DNA of 64,000 nt from Bugulina stolonifera (Eukaryota > Bryozoa > Gymnolaemata > Cheilostomatida > Bugulidae). The notes beneath the pieces were generated by a model. That model saw only the letters and a list, made by a program, of their open reading frames with translations. It searched no databases and was not told the DNA's origin. Of the stretch, positions 39,313 through 52,874 are shown one piece after another (positions within the stretch are counted from its first letter, which is position 1; each line of letters opens with the position of its first letter). Position numbers and translations under genes: made by a program. The stretch is from assembly GCA_935421135.1 (NCBI GenBank), contig OW285192.1, positions 13,719,501 through 13,783,500 of the forward strand. Direction: 5' to 3'.

Positions 39313-40890
39313 TAATTCTGATAGTTATACATGTAGTAATTGTATAATGTGATGTAACATAGAATATAGTCTGTAATATGGACTTATAACAATATGTAAA
39401 TTTGCTAACACTGTTGTACGCAGCACACTATTATAAATAATGTGATAACTTAAATTTATATTGTACAATGTAACGCTGAGGCGCTTTATGGACTTTTATA
39501 CAGAAGAAAAATTCAGTGATGCTATTTTTAAACTCTAAGTTGCATCTGGTAGACTGCAAGTTCTGTCCACGTGAACCGTGTGTATAGAGACGACTAAGAG
39601 GCCTGCATTTAATTTGCTAATTTTCTCACAGCAAGCATTTTTTTAATTTGCAAGAAGTCAAAACATCTAAAACTTCACCTTTTAGCAAATACATGTATAC
39701 TGGTGAGCAAAATTATGTTTGAATACTTCTCAAAAGTTTGAAATGCTAGCAATATTTTGGGTAGCCTATGGCAAGGTGGAAAAAGACAGTAGAATATATA
39801 ACTGTATAAAAACCCTTAGTGCATAATCCTTCATGTTCCTAACAAGAATTAAAAATTGCATTCATTGTAATAAGATATAATGACACCTTCTAAAATTAGA
39901 GAGCATAAACAAAAGATTAAAATTCTTATGAAGCCCGTTTGCATTAATCAATATGCGTGATGTTATGTAAACTAGCAAAATGCATGTAGGTTTTGTAGTT
40001 GAAAATCATGCCATGCAATACTACAAACTCTGGGATACGAAACTTGAGAGAGACAAGAAATATATAATTGTGTATACACTTCAAAGACTGGAAAGCAAAT
40101 TGGAATCAGAAAAAAAAAGGGAAGGTCTATGATGCTAGCCATATGAACTGTCATTCCGAATTTTACGAGCAGTTATACTACTATACACTTCATATGTTAT
40201 AGGTATCTCAAGTGTACACAGACAAAATATTATCTAAGCCATGTTTTATCCGAATTAATTTTATGTGCTGCTAAAGCATTCAGCGATATTTCCCAATAGC
40301 ATGCCAATGTACATTGGCACATTTACATGGTAATTCAAAGCAAACATACAATGTAGAAGCTTAAGAATCATATTAGGTTTGAAGAAAGCAAATTTCCAAA
40401 AAACTTACAGCCTCGTAGTTGTCGAGTATCAGAACTAATGCTACCGAATGCCAATATCTAGTCAAATTAGATTGAATATTGATTATATTGATTGATATTA
40501 GATATTATTGATAACCTCACTAATCTCACTAATGGACATTCATATTCAGAATCTCTACACTGCTAACCTCCACCATTTTAATATTATGGTCTTTTTTTTT
40601 TCATTAACTTTCAAGCATTTTCCTCAAACCAGAGAGTTACATAATATGATTACTGTAGTTTTAAAGGCAGTTGCAGTCGCCTAGTCAACTTGATGGTTCT
40701 TCACACATGTGGCTCTAGAATCTACACACTTGAAGTTAGCATAGGAACTAAACTTAAAACTGATTCCTGTCACAGGTAGGGTTAGTGAGGAACAGCTTCA
40801 TACTAATAAAACTAATGGTAAACCACAAATACAGCATTTTAAATGAGCGAAACCTATCATCAGCATTTTAATCAATAGCCATTCACTCAC

Positions 40891-41021
40891 CTTCACTAGT
40901 AGTAGTACGTTTGTATGCTACAAGTGGGTCACATCTACGAAGCCACCGACTAGAATAACTCAACGTCAATACTGACATATCATAATGAATGCCAAACGAT
41001 TAACACGATAGACACGCCTCC
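40891..41021 (-). promoter_or_regulatory. Exon 1 and promoter of locus D
   Basis: A GTGAAG|GTGAGTGA donor ends exon 1 at 40891. Upstream are TGGCTTCGTAGATGTGACCC, the TATTGACGTTGAGTTATTC element and a GGCGTGTC box (about 41012-41019). A second GGCGTGGC box is at about 41169-41176. The layout matches locus C nearly base for base. Confidence 0.65.
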
Positions 41022-42101
41022 TGCCTCGTTCCTACTAATCGACTAGCTCTGAAAATTTATTCACTCTGTGACTAAAGTATGTTCTCGCGATTCCGTTGGT
41101 TCCTTGACTAAATGGGTCTTTCTTATAGATCCTGTTGACTTTTCAGTGATACAAATCGTAATGTTAGCCACGCCTTCTAAGGGGGATAAACTGTGGTTTG
41201 CGAATCTCTGGTTAGATACACGTTGCACGTATGTATGCAATTATATCAGCTCCTGGAAGCTAAGTAAATGCCTTTGGGTACTGATTATTGATGGGCCTTC
41301 TCTAAGGATATTGCTGCAGACAACATAAATTTATTGGAGAAATTATTAATTAGGGGCTAACTAGTTTACCCCTCAGTTTTAAATGAATCACTATTGTATT
41401 ATGCAGTTCTGCATTTGGAAAAATGGTTTTCCCCAGATTTACAGGATGTGAAACTCTGGCTTGTTATTGTTTAATCTACTTGTACTTGTAAACTGCAAGT
41501 GAAAGACAATAATTTGCACTGGTACTAAACACATTGAATGACCAACTGCAGATGGTGTCGTGTTTGAGCAGAACTATTTATTGATAAGATACTAAATAGC
41601 TTCTAAAATATTTCCAGCATTTCTCTTGTGAAAGCTCTATAGTGGCATCCTATCAGTTTCCCATACTTACAATATTTTCCAGACTATTATTCTATAACTT
41701 CAATGCTATATTCTCAGATGTCTGTGTAATGGTACCATGCGTGTCGTCATGTATAATTTGAACCACACAATTCTTGGCCACATATACACTGTAAAACTGA
41801 GTATGTCTTGTAGTAACAGTGCTGCAGCATAGCAGCGTGTTTAGGTATCTTACTTGTATTCCTTGGCTACGTTTGAGTAATTGGTCATCCATAGCATTTA
41901 AAAATATTACAAACAACACTTCTTTTCATAATGTTTCGTTTGTTTTCATCACAAAATGCTGCAAATGTTTTCTCTTCAGTATCTGGCTAAACTTTGAAAA
42001 TGACAATACCAAATCAAAGCGTTAAGCATCAAGCTTTAGTAGAAACTGTCCATGTAATATGGTCATTGGTAGCTCTCACTTACGGGTTTTATCATAAATG
42101 G

Positions 42102-42127
42102 TGCGCACCACTGCGCAGTGGTGCGCA
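42102..42127. repeat. 26-bp perfect GC-rich palindrome
   Basis: TGCGCACCACTGC followed directly by its reverse complement, with GCGCAGTGGTGC repeated just after. It contrasts with the AT-rich surroundings and lies about 1.1 kb upstream of the D promoter. Confidence 0.9.
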
Positions 42128-42775
42128 GTGGTGCAATGGTGCAAAAATGAACGATTGCTAAAAAAAACATTTTTAGTTAGCCATTTCCTCACCTCTTATA
42201 CTAAATTGGAAGAGTTGTTGTCTTTTACAGAAGTAATGTGGTTCTACCATTATCAACATTATGCAGGATATGGAAGGCACGAGAAAAATATTACAGTAAT
42301 TTTCCTAAGCAAAGAAAGTACTAACACAAAAGAAATAAAGAATTAACATACATGTATAAATAGTAATGTTATTATTCCGTTGTCTAAAAGAACGAAGAAA
42401 CAATGGTCTAATGTTTCCGCATTAGTATTTCAAATAATGTAGTGATGCTGGCTATTCCATTACATGTAGTAAAAGATAGAGACAGTCCAGGCATAGACAT
42501 TTGTCATAGTAACTGATTGATAACAAAAATTACGCTAGATTCCAAGCAAACTGCCCATCATCTTGCAATACATTTTAAAATGAACTGGTAACCCCCTATT
42601 TTTTATATCTAGTTATAGTGGACTTCAGCAGTTTGTATATAAGTGATGATTATGTATTTAAGCTAAATGCCGCAGGTGCTTGCGGGTGGTAATCATCACA
42701 AGTTGTCAGAACTGTTTACTGGACAAGTTCTCAGCAGTGAGACAAAAGGTACGAGTATTAGTGTTTCATAACAAA

Positions 42776-42900
42776 GATGTACATACATGTACGTACATGT
42801 ACATACATGTACGTACATGTACATACATGTACGTACATGTACATACATGTATGTACATGTACATACATGTACGTGCATGTACATACATGTACACGCACAA
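42776..42900. repeat. ACATGTAC/ACATGTACGT array
   Basis: About six ~20-bp units, each ACATGTACGTACATGTACAT or a close variant. It is self-complementary throughout and lies in the region paralogous to the C upstream segment. Confidence 0.9.
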
Positions 42901-42999
42901 TGTACATTCCTGTTATAGCTTATTGTCAATGGCATGATTAATAAAGATTGTAATGTCATAGTGTTTCAGTTCAGGATACAGATTGGCTAGGATGAAGAT

Positions 43000-45900
43000 A
43001 GTCTGCATAACTGTCAGCAGCATCGTTTATAGTGATGTTAGCAGATCATTTCATACAAAACAACTTATTTTATTCTTCTAAAGGAAAGAGACAATAGCAA
43101 AGAGATTATGTGAAATAGAAGAAGTGCATGTGCATACAACAACAGAATTTAGAGTTGTCTTACATCGAAGATCTATTGGTAGTTTGTGTGACTCCCCTTA
43201 GAACACAGCTGGTAGGGCTAGTAAAATGATATTATTATGCTTTGTTAATCTGAGATGACGCCTACTAACACAGAGCCTTAGTCTTAACCCAGTCTCCCTG
43301 ATTCTGCAGGAGACTACCTGATTTTCAACTCAAGTGTTGGTACCCCACCCAAAATGCACACACCCCTCACCTAAATGTTGAATTTCCCCAATTTTTATCA
43401 GTAGAACTTGGCAAGCCTACAGAGCCTATCTAATTGGTCCAGTAGCAATTATCTTGTTATGGTGTCAATGTATTATTACCCTTTGGATGAATTAGTTCGA
43501 TGTTATACATGGTCAACAGTATGCAGCTGGCCTCTCCAACAGGAGGTCATCGAGTCAGTGTATATGTAACTTCATCGATGAGTTGCCTTCTCTTTGGCTT
43601 TACATGTATATACTGTAGCACAGGGCGAATATTGCACAACTACTGGAGTTTTTATGACTGATGTTTTGTTAGGCAAGGGAAATACAACTCCTACAGTTTA
43701 ACATAGAATTATACCCATTCCTCTCCTACTTGGGGAAAACTGCAATCAGTGGACAGTAAACGCATAACTGAAAGTTTTATTGTTTATATGTATGGTCATA
43801 GATAGAAGTAGAAAATAGAACCAGTCGTAGTATTGAAGAATATTACACCACCCATCAACTACTAACACTACAGGAGGACGCACAACTATAAGCTACATGT
43901 ACATGTGGTAGTTTTTTGTACCATGTGAACAAATCAATAGAATATCTTACATGTATATTATTTAAGATATTTGATGCTAAAATTTACAGAGAAAACTCTT
44001 ACTGATATTTTCATACACATTTGTACATTGTATAATATGAGCACCTGGGCATACAATGTATATAATACTTGAAAGTTACAGCTAGCTGCAATGCATTACA
44101 GGAAGTTAATTTACTGGAATGGCGAATAAATTAAAAAAACAGAGTGCACTACATCCAAACTCAGCCTATGATTGAATATAACAAATATTTTACATGCATG
44201 TACATTATAAGCAGGTTTTAAAATAGGTACTGGTAGTAATGATTTCATGCAAAATGGTGGGAGTTGCCTACTCAACAAAGAGTGAAATATTTTGAACAAG
44301 ATAAGACAACTATATAATAGAACCTATGCCGAGCTGTACACAGAAGTACTTCCTAGTACCAGCAATTGGTTTTAAATTAAAAGTTTGATTTAGTTGTCTT
44401 TCACTGAATCTCTCTTTCTGCTTGCCCTGTATTCCTTTAATACTAAAAATAGTTTTAAAAGTTTGTACCAAGTGCTGGGCAGTGTTGATTTGCGCCGGAA
44501 TTCGGTCATTTTGTTGTTTTCAAAGAACTGAATGCTACCAAAGTCTGCTACTGCTCAGTTTTTGCTAATATTGCGGAAATAAAATTGAATTGTTATTTCC
44601 ATGCTCAATTTTGAGAGTTGTCACACTCAGTGGCTAATCATAATGGCGTCCTTTTATTTGTTAACAAAATTGGTAACTGCTTAATACTAAATATTTATAA
44701 TGATATTTCTTTATTACTTAATATTTATAATAATATTTCTTTAATTATACTAAATAATATGTATAGTAATATTTCTTAATACTAAATATCTATAATAAAT
44801 ATACTGTAAGTACAGGAAACTGAGTAAAACTACAACAAATCATCACTGCAGCGAAGTCTGATTGGCAGGGAGGGCATCGAATTAGAGATTGAAAGATTGA
44901 AAGATTGAAAAAGGCATAATATGCGTGTCCACATAACTTATTATACAACACAACCACTACCAGCAATTGACACACTAAAGGGTTGGATGTGTTTCGAATA
45001 TAAAAACTACATCTAATGAAACTGCTGCATTTGGTTTCCAATTAAATTTTTTAGCTTTGAATTGAGACCAAAATGAAAACTGAAAACTGAATGATAATGA
45101 AAGACCATGCAGCACTAATCATACTTGTGATGTTTCTATTTTTCTTGCATTACTGTATAATTCTGAGGCTACAACTAGATTTCTAGTTTGCAAATGTTAC
45201 TCTATTTATACATGTAGATGTTATCCTGCTACTTTTCCCAAAGTGTCAAACTTTGTAATAATGTCATAACAATGTCAGTGTTTATTTTAACACTGACTGA
45301 TCCAGATTATGGTGTTAAATCTTAATTAATCTTCTATGAAGTATAATATGCATGTATCTAGCTACATGGCTGGACTGCAAGCATTTACAGAACCCTCATG
45401 CTATTTTTGTATACAAAACTCTGGAGACAATAGTGAACAAAGAGAAAACAATAACTAATGAGCAATGCAAATACCTAATTCCTTCTCTATTTTTTGCTAC
45501 AGTTGCTATGGCAACATGGTATTTGCCACGTCAAGTCAAGGTGGTAAGCCTATATTAAACAGGCAACATATCTTGTGTTTGTGTTTGAGTTGTTACCCGT
45601 ACCTTCTGGGTGGCATTACAATGAATAAACAGAGCCAGCACTGGTGGCATATTGTGAATGTTTGTATTACCTTGTCTGAGCAGCACCGATTAACTGCTTC
45701 CCTTAGATTAGAGATAGTGTGTGTGTAGACCTTGACTGTTCCATAATTGTGACAACCTAGTCATGAGAATATCGGCGATTTCTATAACCAGCATGGAGGT
45801 GAACTCTCATTGGAATTAACACAGTGTAGGATGGAAGCTACACTGCATAATTTTAATGTTACCCTATGTTATCAATTATCATTATTGCATTTTACAGAAG

Positions 45901-46870
45901 AATGTCCTGCGTCACAGCTCACACACATTATTATTATCAGGTGAATACCATAAGGCCAATGGCAGCCATATATTCAATAGTGATAGTTTTTCTTCAGGTC
46001 TAACTACTACCTCTCTACCACCAAACTATAACTAGATAAAGGTGTCAGTTAATATGACCCCTGGATAGTTGACTATTTATATTCCAAGATGTGATAGGTT
46101 AGGAACCAATGTCTTGTAGTGTTTTTGCACTGACATGGAGACCTTTGTCACGATCCCAGCAAAAAATCATCTATTGGATTGTATTAGGATAAAACTTGAC
46201 ACTTGGATCTAAGAGTTTTTTATACACTGTATTACATCCAACTGCACATTCAAAAGAAGCACATCGAAATGCCTTCCTATGTCTTCACATGTAAAAAATT
46301 CGCACACTGCTAATTCAAAGTGGTCAGTTGATACTGCAAAAAATCTCAGATTATGCGAAAATACTATTCTAGGATTTCACAGAACTTGTAGCTATTTATT
46401 TGGGAAGAATTATTTAGTCCAGCAACATTCACTTAATATAATTACAGATAAACATATGGAGAGCATTTTACCATAATACATTATAATAACGTCAAAGTAT
46501 AATTACACAAAACTAGTCAACTAAAAATTATACACTTATAATTATTTTGTATACTTCCATAGTTGTGTACCTAGCTACACCTGATATAAAGTACAACAGT
46601 AGAAGCTATGTGTAGTAAAAGTGTACAAACTTTTAAATGAAAGTTCTACCAAGCAAATAGTGATACTACATGTATATGATGCATAATCATAGCTTTACAT
46701 CAAATGCTGTAATGATGGTATAATATACATGTACATATAATACATCTTCTACCTGTAGATAAATCAGCAATTTTACTGGCTGAATGAACAGCATCTGAAA
46801 CAGTGGGACTTAGAAACAGGTAAAGAGATAACATAAGACTCACAGTTTGCCCGAAACAAGTTACTTAGAG
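43000..46870. other. Intergenic DNA between the D promoter and gene E
   Basis: No family exon or recognisable gene. A block at about 44255-44285 (TGGGAGTTGCCTACTCAACA) resembles 29728-29750 upstream of C. At 44680-44800 an AT-rich repeat of ACTAAATATTTATAATAATA plus TTTCTT recurs about four times, and at 44885-44912 GATTGAAA is repeated. Confidence 0.5.
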
Positions 46871-46887
46871 GGTAAGATACTTAGAGG

Positions 46888-49800
46888 TCAGTGTCTCTTC
46901 TTATGTGCTGCCAGGCTGCTTTTGTATACTGTCTTGAACGAACATCTCTCACACTTGTAAACTTGTTTTCCTTTGTCGTGTAGTCGTAGATGTTTAGGCA
47001 TACTGTTGGGGTTTCCTGTTTTAAATGAACATAACGAGCACTGGTATGGTTTCTCTCCAGTGTGACTTCTCATGTGTATTTGGAGACCATCAGCTCTGAC
47101 CATCTACAGTAAAATAACCCTGAAAATTTGACTGTCTAGCTAGGTGGAAGCCAGTATATTTTACTGCAGTCTTGGTAGTGCTTTATGCCAAGTGAAAAAA
47201 TTCACACTGAGGTTGGGCAACCTATTTTGCAGTAAGCTCCCAGTCTCTGAGTGAAATGAGTTTACTGTGTTAGCAGATAGCAGAAAATTTCTAGAAATTC
47301 CTGAACCACTTTCGTCAAAAACTTATAAAAATAGTCTTTAAATAGGGCCTTGACTTCCCAATTCAGTTGTATTCAGTAAACCAAACTATGAACTAGTTTT
47401 TAATGAAACGATCCTATGTTTGAAAGCTTAAAACTAGTATCACATGCCTCAGGGCATAGAATTTTTTAAACTAGTATATTACGCATACATTATACAAAAA
47501 TAAATATAAATTCACAGGATGAGAAATCGTGTGGTTTATCCCACATGTATACTAAATCATAAATAGATGATTAGATAAAAATTATACAGTCAAAGTAGTT
47601 GCTGATAGCCTTTGGCAGTCATTTACATGAACACAAATATAGTTATATTGCATGCTAGCAACAAAAAGGCTTAGTTATCTATTTCCCACTGGTCAAACTA
47701 CATTCATTCTATTTTTGTACCACACTGCATAATGAGGCTCACGGGGTCTTGAGGTTCGTGTGATAAACTTTAATTACTTATTTTAATAGCAAGCCACTGC
47801 TTTATGCGCAGTGTATGTCAACCATTGGGTTTATTGGCGAAGGATTTTTGATAGTGTATGTTTGTGCAGTAAGCACCTGCGTATACATGTACTTGTAACT
47901 ACAAGCTCAAAATTGCAGACTAACCAATGATTGTTTCACAAGGATATTTTTAGTGTTGATTCAGGTGGCAGAAAGTTGATAGATAAAGCACCAAAAAGTG
48001 TATTATAAATTTTAAGTATACCAAACTAATCGTGTACATAATTAGTTGACAAAGTTTAGACAGGACAGTTTAGAACTTGATATTCTATGAAACAAACACT
48101 ATTGAAGTAAGGAAATCCATAATTTCCCCTCCAATCTTTTAGAAAAATATAGTGCCTGCAGTTTAGTCTACAGTGTACAATGCATGGGAAAGCTAGGTAG
48201 CTATGATATCATTTACCTTGGAACACAGGCTACAACTTATTGGTCTTCTTGATGGGTAAACTTTTATTGATCTACTGTTTAGAATGTCCTCTGCTTCTTC
48301 ATCTACTTCTTTTACCTCCAATAAATACCTTAAAGTTATGTAATATTCATGATATTTTTATGCACATGTAGTTAGCTGTATAATCTTATGAACTAAACCT
48401 AAAATTTTTCCCTGATATTGTAAAATATTATTGTTTTCCAACAATATATTATGAAGGATTAATTGTAAAAGTATAATATGTACATGTACTTGTATAAAAC
48501 ATGTACATCTTCCAAATGATTGAGCAAAGAGTAGAGAGTATTATTATAGCTCCTACAAATAGTTACTGATCACTGCAGTTACCGTAAAAGAATGTCATCA
48601 ATCCTGACTTACAGGGTCACCTAACAACACTTACAGGGTCACCTAGCAACACTTGCCGGGTCACACGACAACACTTACCGGGTCACCCGACAACACGTAC
48701 AGGGCCGCCCGACAACACTTACATAGTGTAGTTTGACTTGACTCTTTGCATCCTTGGGTGATTCACAGGAACCGGAATCTGAAGGTGTAAGGGGGTCAAC
48801 ATCTTGGTCCATCTGACTTTTAATCGTTAGACTTATTGGATCCAGTAAATCTCTAAAGTAGACATTTTCTAGCACTATTTTACTCATGGAATGGGTTTAG
48901 AGAAGCTATTAACTCTTTGGTGTAACAGCTAAGAACACATATTTTTATGTTTATCCCTCAATGTCGTTTTTAGAGAAATTCTTCCAAGTATTAGAGAAAT
49001 ATCGCTTTTTATATTTTATTTAGCAAACCCTGTATGGCTAGATAATGAAAGCTTGAGATGAAATTTTAGCTTAATAAAATCTTTATATCTCTACTGTATA
49101 ATATTGCATAATATGTGGTCGATATTTTAGTGGCAAGGTGCCCTACAGATGAACTCACTTGTCAGGTTGTAACTGAGGACTAGTTGTTTCTGAAACTTCA
49201 ACTCTTTCCTCTAACTACAAAATAGAGAGTGCGCTTTAAATCGTTGAACTTTTCAGTCTTCTCCAGTAATGCAGACACAACCCGTAGTACCTATTCTACA
49301 TGTAAATTCTGCTCCAAATCTATGAAAATTTGTTTCATATATGGGGTTGTCAGGTGCCAAGATCAACATTAAAAAAACACCAGCAACATGCATTTCATGA
49401 CTTCACTAAAGGACATAGCATACTACGAGTATGTTGTTGGTCTGTCCCTTCTGCTTACTGATATTTTTAAGACCGATATGGGATTACGCCATTGGTTAAC
49501 GTAATGGATATTTCAAATTTCAAGTTTAAGATTTATTGGATTAACTTTGCTACAAAAGTTCAGCAGCTTCATTTTCAAATTTTTACACGTAATTGTATCG
49601 CTGTATGTTGTTTTACTTTAGTTTCAAAACCTGACCATATCTCACTAATTCACAATATTATAACAAAATATCAAGGCAAGTATACAAGCAACCATGGCCT
49701 GACGTGCAAATTTTGTTTTTGGACATGATATTGTAATATAAGCCAACTGATATTTAGTGTTATGTGATTTTGGCGATACTTTTATATATGCTGCATCTAT

Positions 49801-52800
49801 CAAGCGAAAAAAATTATTTATGAGCGGTCAGAGACATGTTTTCACACCTGCAAAACTAACCCATCTCTGACTGAGGTGTGAATTCTATGGAGCTACATAT
49901 GCTGCACCTAATGTCTGTGTATAAAATGTACCACTTCATATTAATTACCTCATGACTCACTTATTTGCTGATCATGGCATTATCTTAGTCTATGATAATA
50001 TTGATACATTGATATATTAATTAATTAAATAAAAGAAATCATGTTAAAAATAAAAATTAGTTAAAATCTGGGGGTTAGGGATTTTAAACTGTCCCGTGTT
50101 GAACTGTCCGGTTTCGGAACATCCTGCTTTGAACTGTCTTTTTTGAACAGTAGCAAACTTGTATAAGATATTGATACTTTAAAGCAAACTGGATAGTCAA
50201 GGGCAAGCCTGGAATAGTCTGTGCATGTGTATAAAGGTGGATTATTTATTGCTGAATGATACATACTGGGCTGCTGTATACGTTATCCTGAGCTATCTTG
50301 TGTAAGCTAAGATATTGATGGGTATTGTTGTTAATCTCTTCTTCAACCTGTTTCCCAGCAGATAGATTTATTGGAACCAATGATTCTTTAAAAACAGATG
50401 TTAGAAATGGATAATCCCTGATATACAGTAGAATACAAGTACATTAAATGATGTAATTTGAAATTAGTATTTGTAGGGATGTGAAATTCACAAGAGCTGA
50501 TATCAACGTTGGCACAAAAACTACAGATTTTGCTTCCAGGATGCTAATTGGTTTCCTAAATCATAGTGCTATATTAACAACTAGTACCTCTATTTATTCA
50601 CATTGTGCAATGTGGCAATAGCATTACTGAATACTGACTGGAAATTAAGTCACTACCATTCAATAGCTAACATTTTCTTGAAGACATTCCAGTTTATCTA
50701 GCTAAGTTTATTCAGTTTGTGTCATTTTACACTTGGTTATTTTGCATGTACCACTACACATGTACTGCACACTACACTACATTGACGTGAGAATTAGCTA
50801 CTGTATTCAACAACAAACTAGGTGAACGCTTGCACCTGTAAATATTATAGTCTGATAGACTCAGTACCATAAATATATTTGCACCTGTTTGGTTCAGAAT
50901 AAGAGATCGGCTCCCCTGAGACTTCAGTTCTTTCTTTTAAACTCTGTTCAGACTGTAAAAGTGAGAGATTAATATTCAAGTTTTGGCCACACCACAGCTA
51001 CCACGTCCTGGTAGAGATACAGTACATCTGGGACGGTTTATCTAGATTTACAGCAAAAAGTATCTTGGCTCAAAATGCTGTCAATACCTCTTTATAGTTA
51101 CATGTATTTCCTAATAAAGTAGAGTGCTAGGAACGCAAATACATGTATTACAACGAGTAGCAAAGAAGGACAACTAAACTGATATCAGAATTAATGTTGC
51201 GGCTCATCACCAATATTACTTGATAACAGGAAACAGTTTCCAACTCTGAAAAAATAATACTGTAAGGATTAATAGCTAAGCCTGTAGTCTGAGATTCAAG
51301 TAGTATTCAGCTTTTGTTCACGCTATAATTCAGATATTCAGCTTTTTGGCCCAAGCTCAGTTTAGTGATATATTGAGGCAATCACTACCTTGCAGCACAT
51401 AGGCCTAATGACACCACATTAAATGCACATGTAAAGGGAGTATGGTCTCTATCACTTCTATCACCGGTTTCTCATACCTTGCTATTGGGAGAGTTTATTT
51501 TTCTAAATGAGAGATCAATTGCCTTGCCTTCAAAGCACTTGTAGCCACAATGATCTCCACTGTTAACTGCAAGATATTGGGGATGGTGTAGTATATTCAG
51601 CTACAAAAATTAAAAGTGAAAAATTGCATCAAAATTACTCCGAGATTTTCAGAGTAACCATCAACTATTTCCTGAGTAAATTTAATTTGTATGAAATTAG
51701 TAAGTTATTTCAAGAATATTTGGGCTAGTATTATCATACAAGGCCATCTTACATGAGCTCTTGAGGTGTTAACTTTTTTTACTGAGAGGTCTATGATTTT
51801 GTTCTCATCGTAACTGGAATCATAGTGCATCGCTCTCCTTGATGAGGTAGGTTTCTAAAAAATATTACATATTGAGTTATTAATAAAACAGATTTATGGA
51901 CAGGGCTCTTGGCAACACACAGCACACGCATGCTCATTTTACCCTATCTATAGAAAGCTGATAGCAATGTTGCTTCTTTGTTTAAAAAATGTCTCCTAAT
52001 GGTACTTGGCGTACATTTTATTATTGTATAAGCAATGGGTATACTAAAGCTAAGAGAGCAGTCGTGTCTGAATGGTTAGAATGCTTAACTTTCATGCGGA
52101 AGGTTACAGGTTTGAATCCCTTCACGGTGGTATTAGGAAGAGCATCCAGCGACAATAGCTCCAGCATCGTTCTAAGGCAGCTCCTCTTTCTTTGCCAAAA
52201 AAGGCCATGTCATCTGAACCTTTCTCACAAGGAGTCGACCAGCACTGGCACCTGACAGTGCAAACTGCAAGGGGCTGGTTGCGCCGAGAAGCAAAAGTCG
52301 GTGAGTGAGTTTACATGTATACTAAAGATAAGATCCTATATCCCTCCAAGAAATCATCAGCTGTCATAAATCTCCAAACCATAATTTTATTTACAGGTAG
52401 TAATAAATCTACAATGTATATGGTTTCAATAAAGACCCGGGTATGAGTCAGTCAAAAATTTTTATTGAATGGCTTGTAGGGCAATAGGATAACACGAAAG
52501 TTAAGCAGTATTTCTTTGTAACTACTATGGGGGAAAAACCTGAAATAGTACTTGAGGCAGACATAGCTACAACTTACGTGTGTGAAATAGTTAGGGCGGG
52601 GCTGCTGATCCACCGGACTACACTGAAAGTGTGGCAAAGGTGGGTCAGGAACGCAGACAGGAAGTATCTTTGGAGAGAGTGATGTAGCTGCAGTATTAGC
52701 TACAGTAATGGGGTTAGTCCAGATTTGGGTAGCTGGTAGATGCCGTAGTTTGTCATTTAGGGAATAGTAGAGTTGATCCACAGAAAGTATTGTCTGAACA

Positions 52801-52874
52801 ATAGTTGGCACATGTCCAGTATAGATAGCTCTGGCTAGTGATATCATGTCTCTTTTAGTTAGATGTTTCTCCAT
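46888..52874 (-). CDS. Locus E: enlarged family member with duplicated motif exons (about 413 aa)
   Basis: Coding exons, 5' to 3', are 52578-52874, 51753-51854, 51478-51600, 50885-50952, 50267-50417, 49159-49214, 48723-48852, 48217-48315 and 46888-47103. The protein opens MEKHLTKRDM, then TGHVPTIVQTILSVDQLY. It has two exon-3 types (IIDLSVKK and AIDLSFRK) and two exon 4+5 pairs (VPINLSAGKQ, and DPISLTIKS, where the motif is weakened). Exon 6 ends PISCSLCSK; the zinc-finger exon starts MVRADGLQIH and ends at KKRH, shorter than in C and D. At 50385 the obvious AAAG acceptor would break frame; the acceptor before 50417 (TATATCAG) keeps it open, so that exon border is uncertain. Skipping exons 50885-50952 and 50267-50417 together would also keep frame. 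Role inferred as for the other copies. Confidence 0.8.
48607..48722 (-). repeat. 22-bp minisatellite made of splice-donor units at the end of an exon of locus E
   Basis: Reading on minus from the exon end at 48723, the donor hexamer recurs at exact 22-base steps: GTAAGT (48722-48717), GTACGT, GTAAGT, GCAAGT, GTAAGT and GTAAGT (48612-48607). Units share GTGTTGTCGGGTGACCC. Any of them might act as an alternative donor. Confidence 0.85.
52050..52290 (+). mobile_element. tRNA-derived SINE copy 1
   Basis: The head is tRNA-like with a TGTCTGAATGG A-box region and a GGTTTGAATCC B box (52109-52119). The body holds AGAGCATCCAGCGACAAT, AAAAGGCCATGTCATCTGA and GGGGCTGGTTGCGCC. The body aligns with the copy at 59000. 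It lies in the first coding intron-exon interval upstream of the E exon at 51854. The open frame across it is not a gene. Confidence 0.75.

Noticed and set aside
38977..39332. IILYYIILYY open frames
   Set aside because: Translation of an ATAAT microsatellite.
51989..52255. 88-codon plus open frame
   Set aside because: Lies across SINE copy 1.
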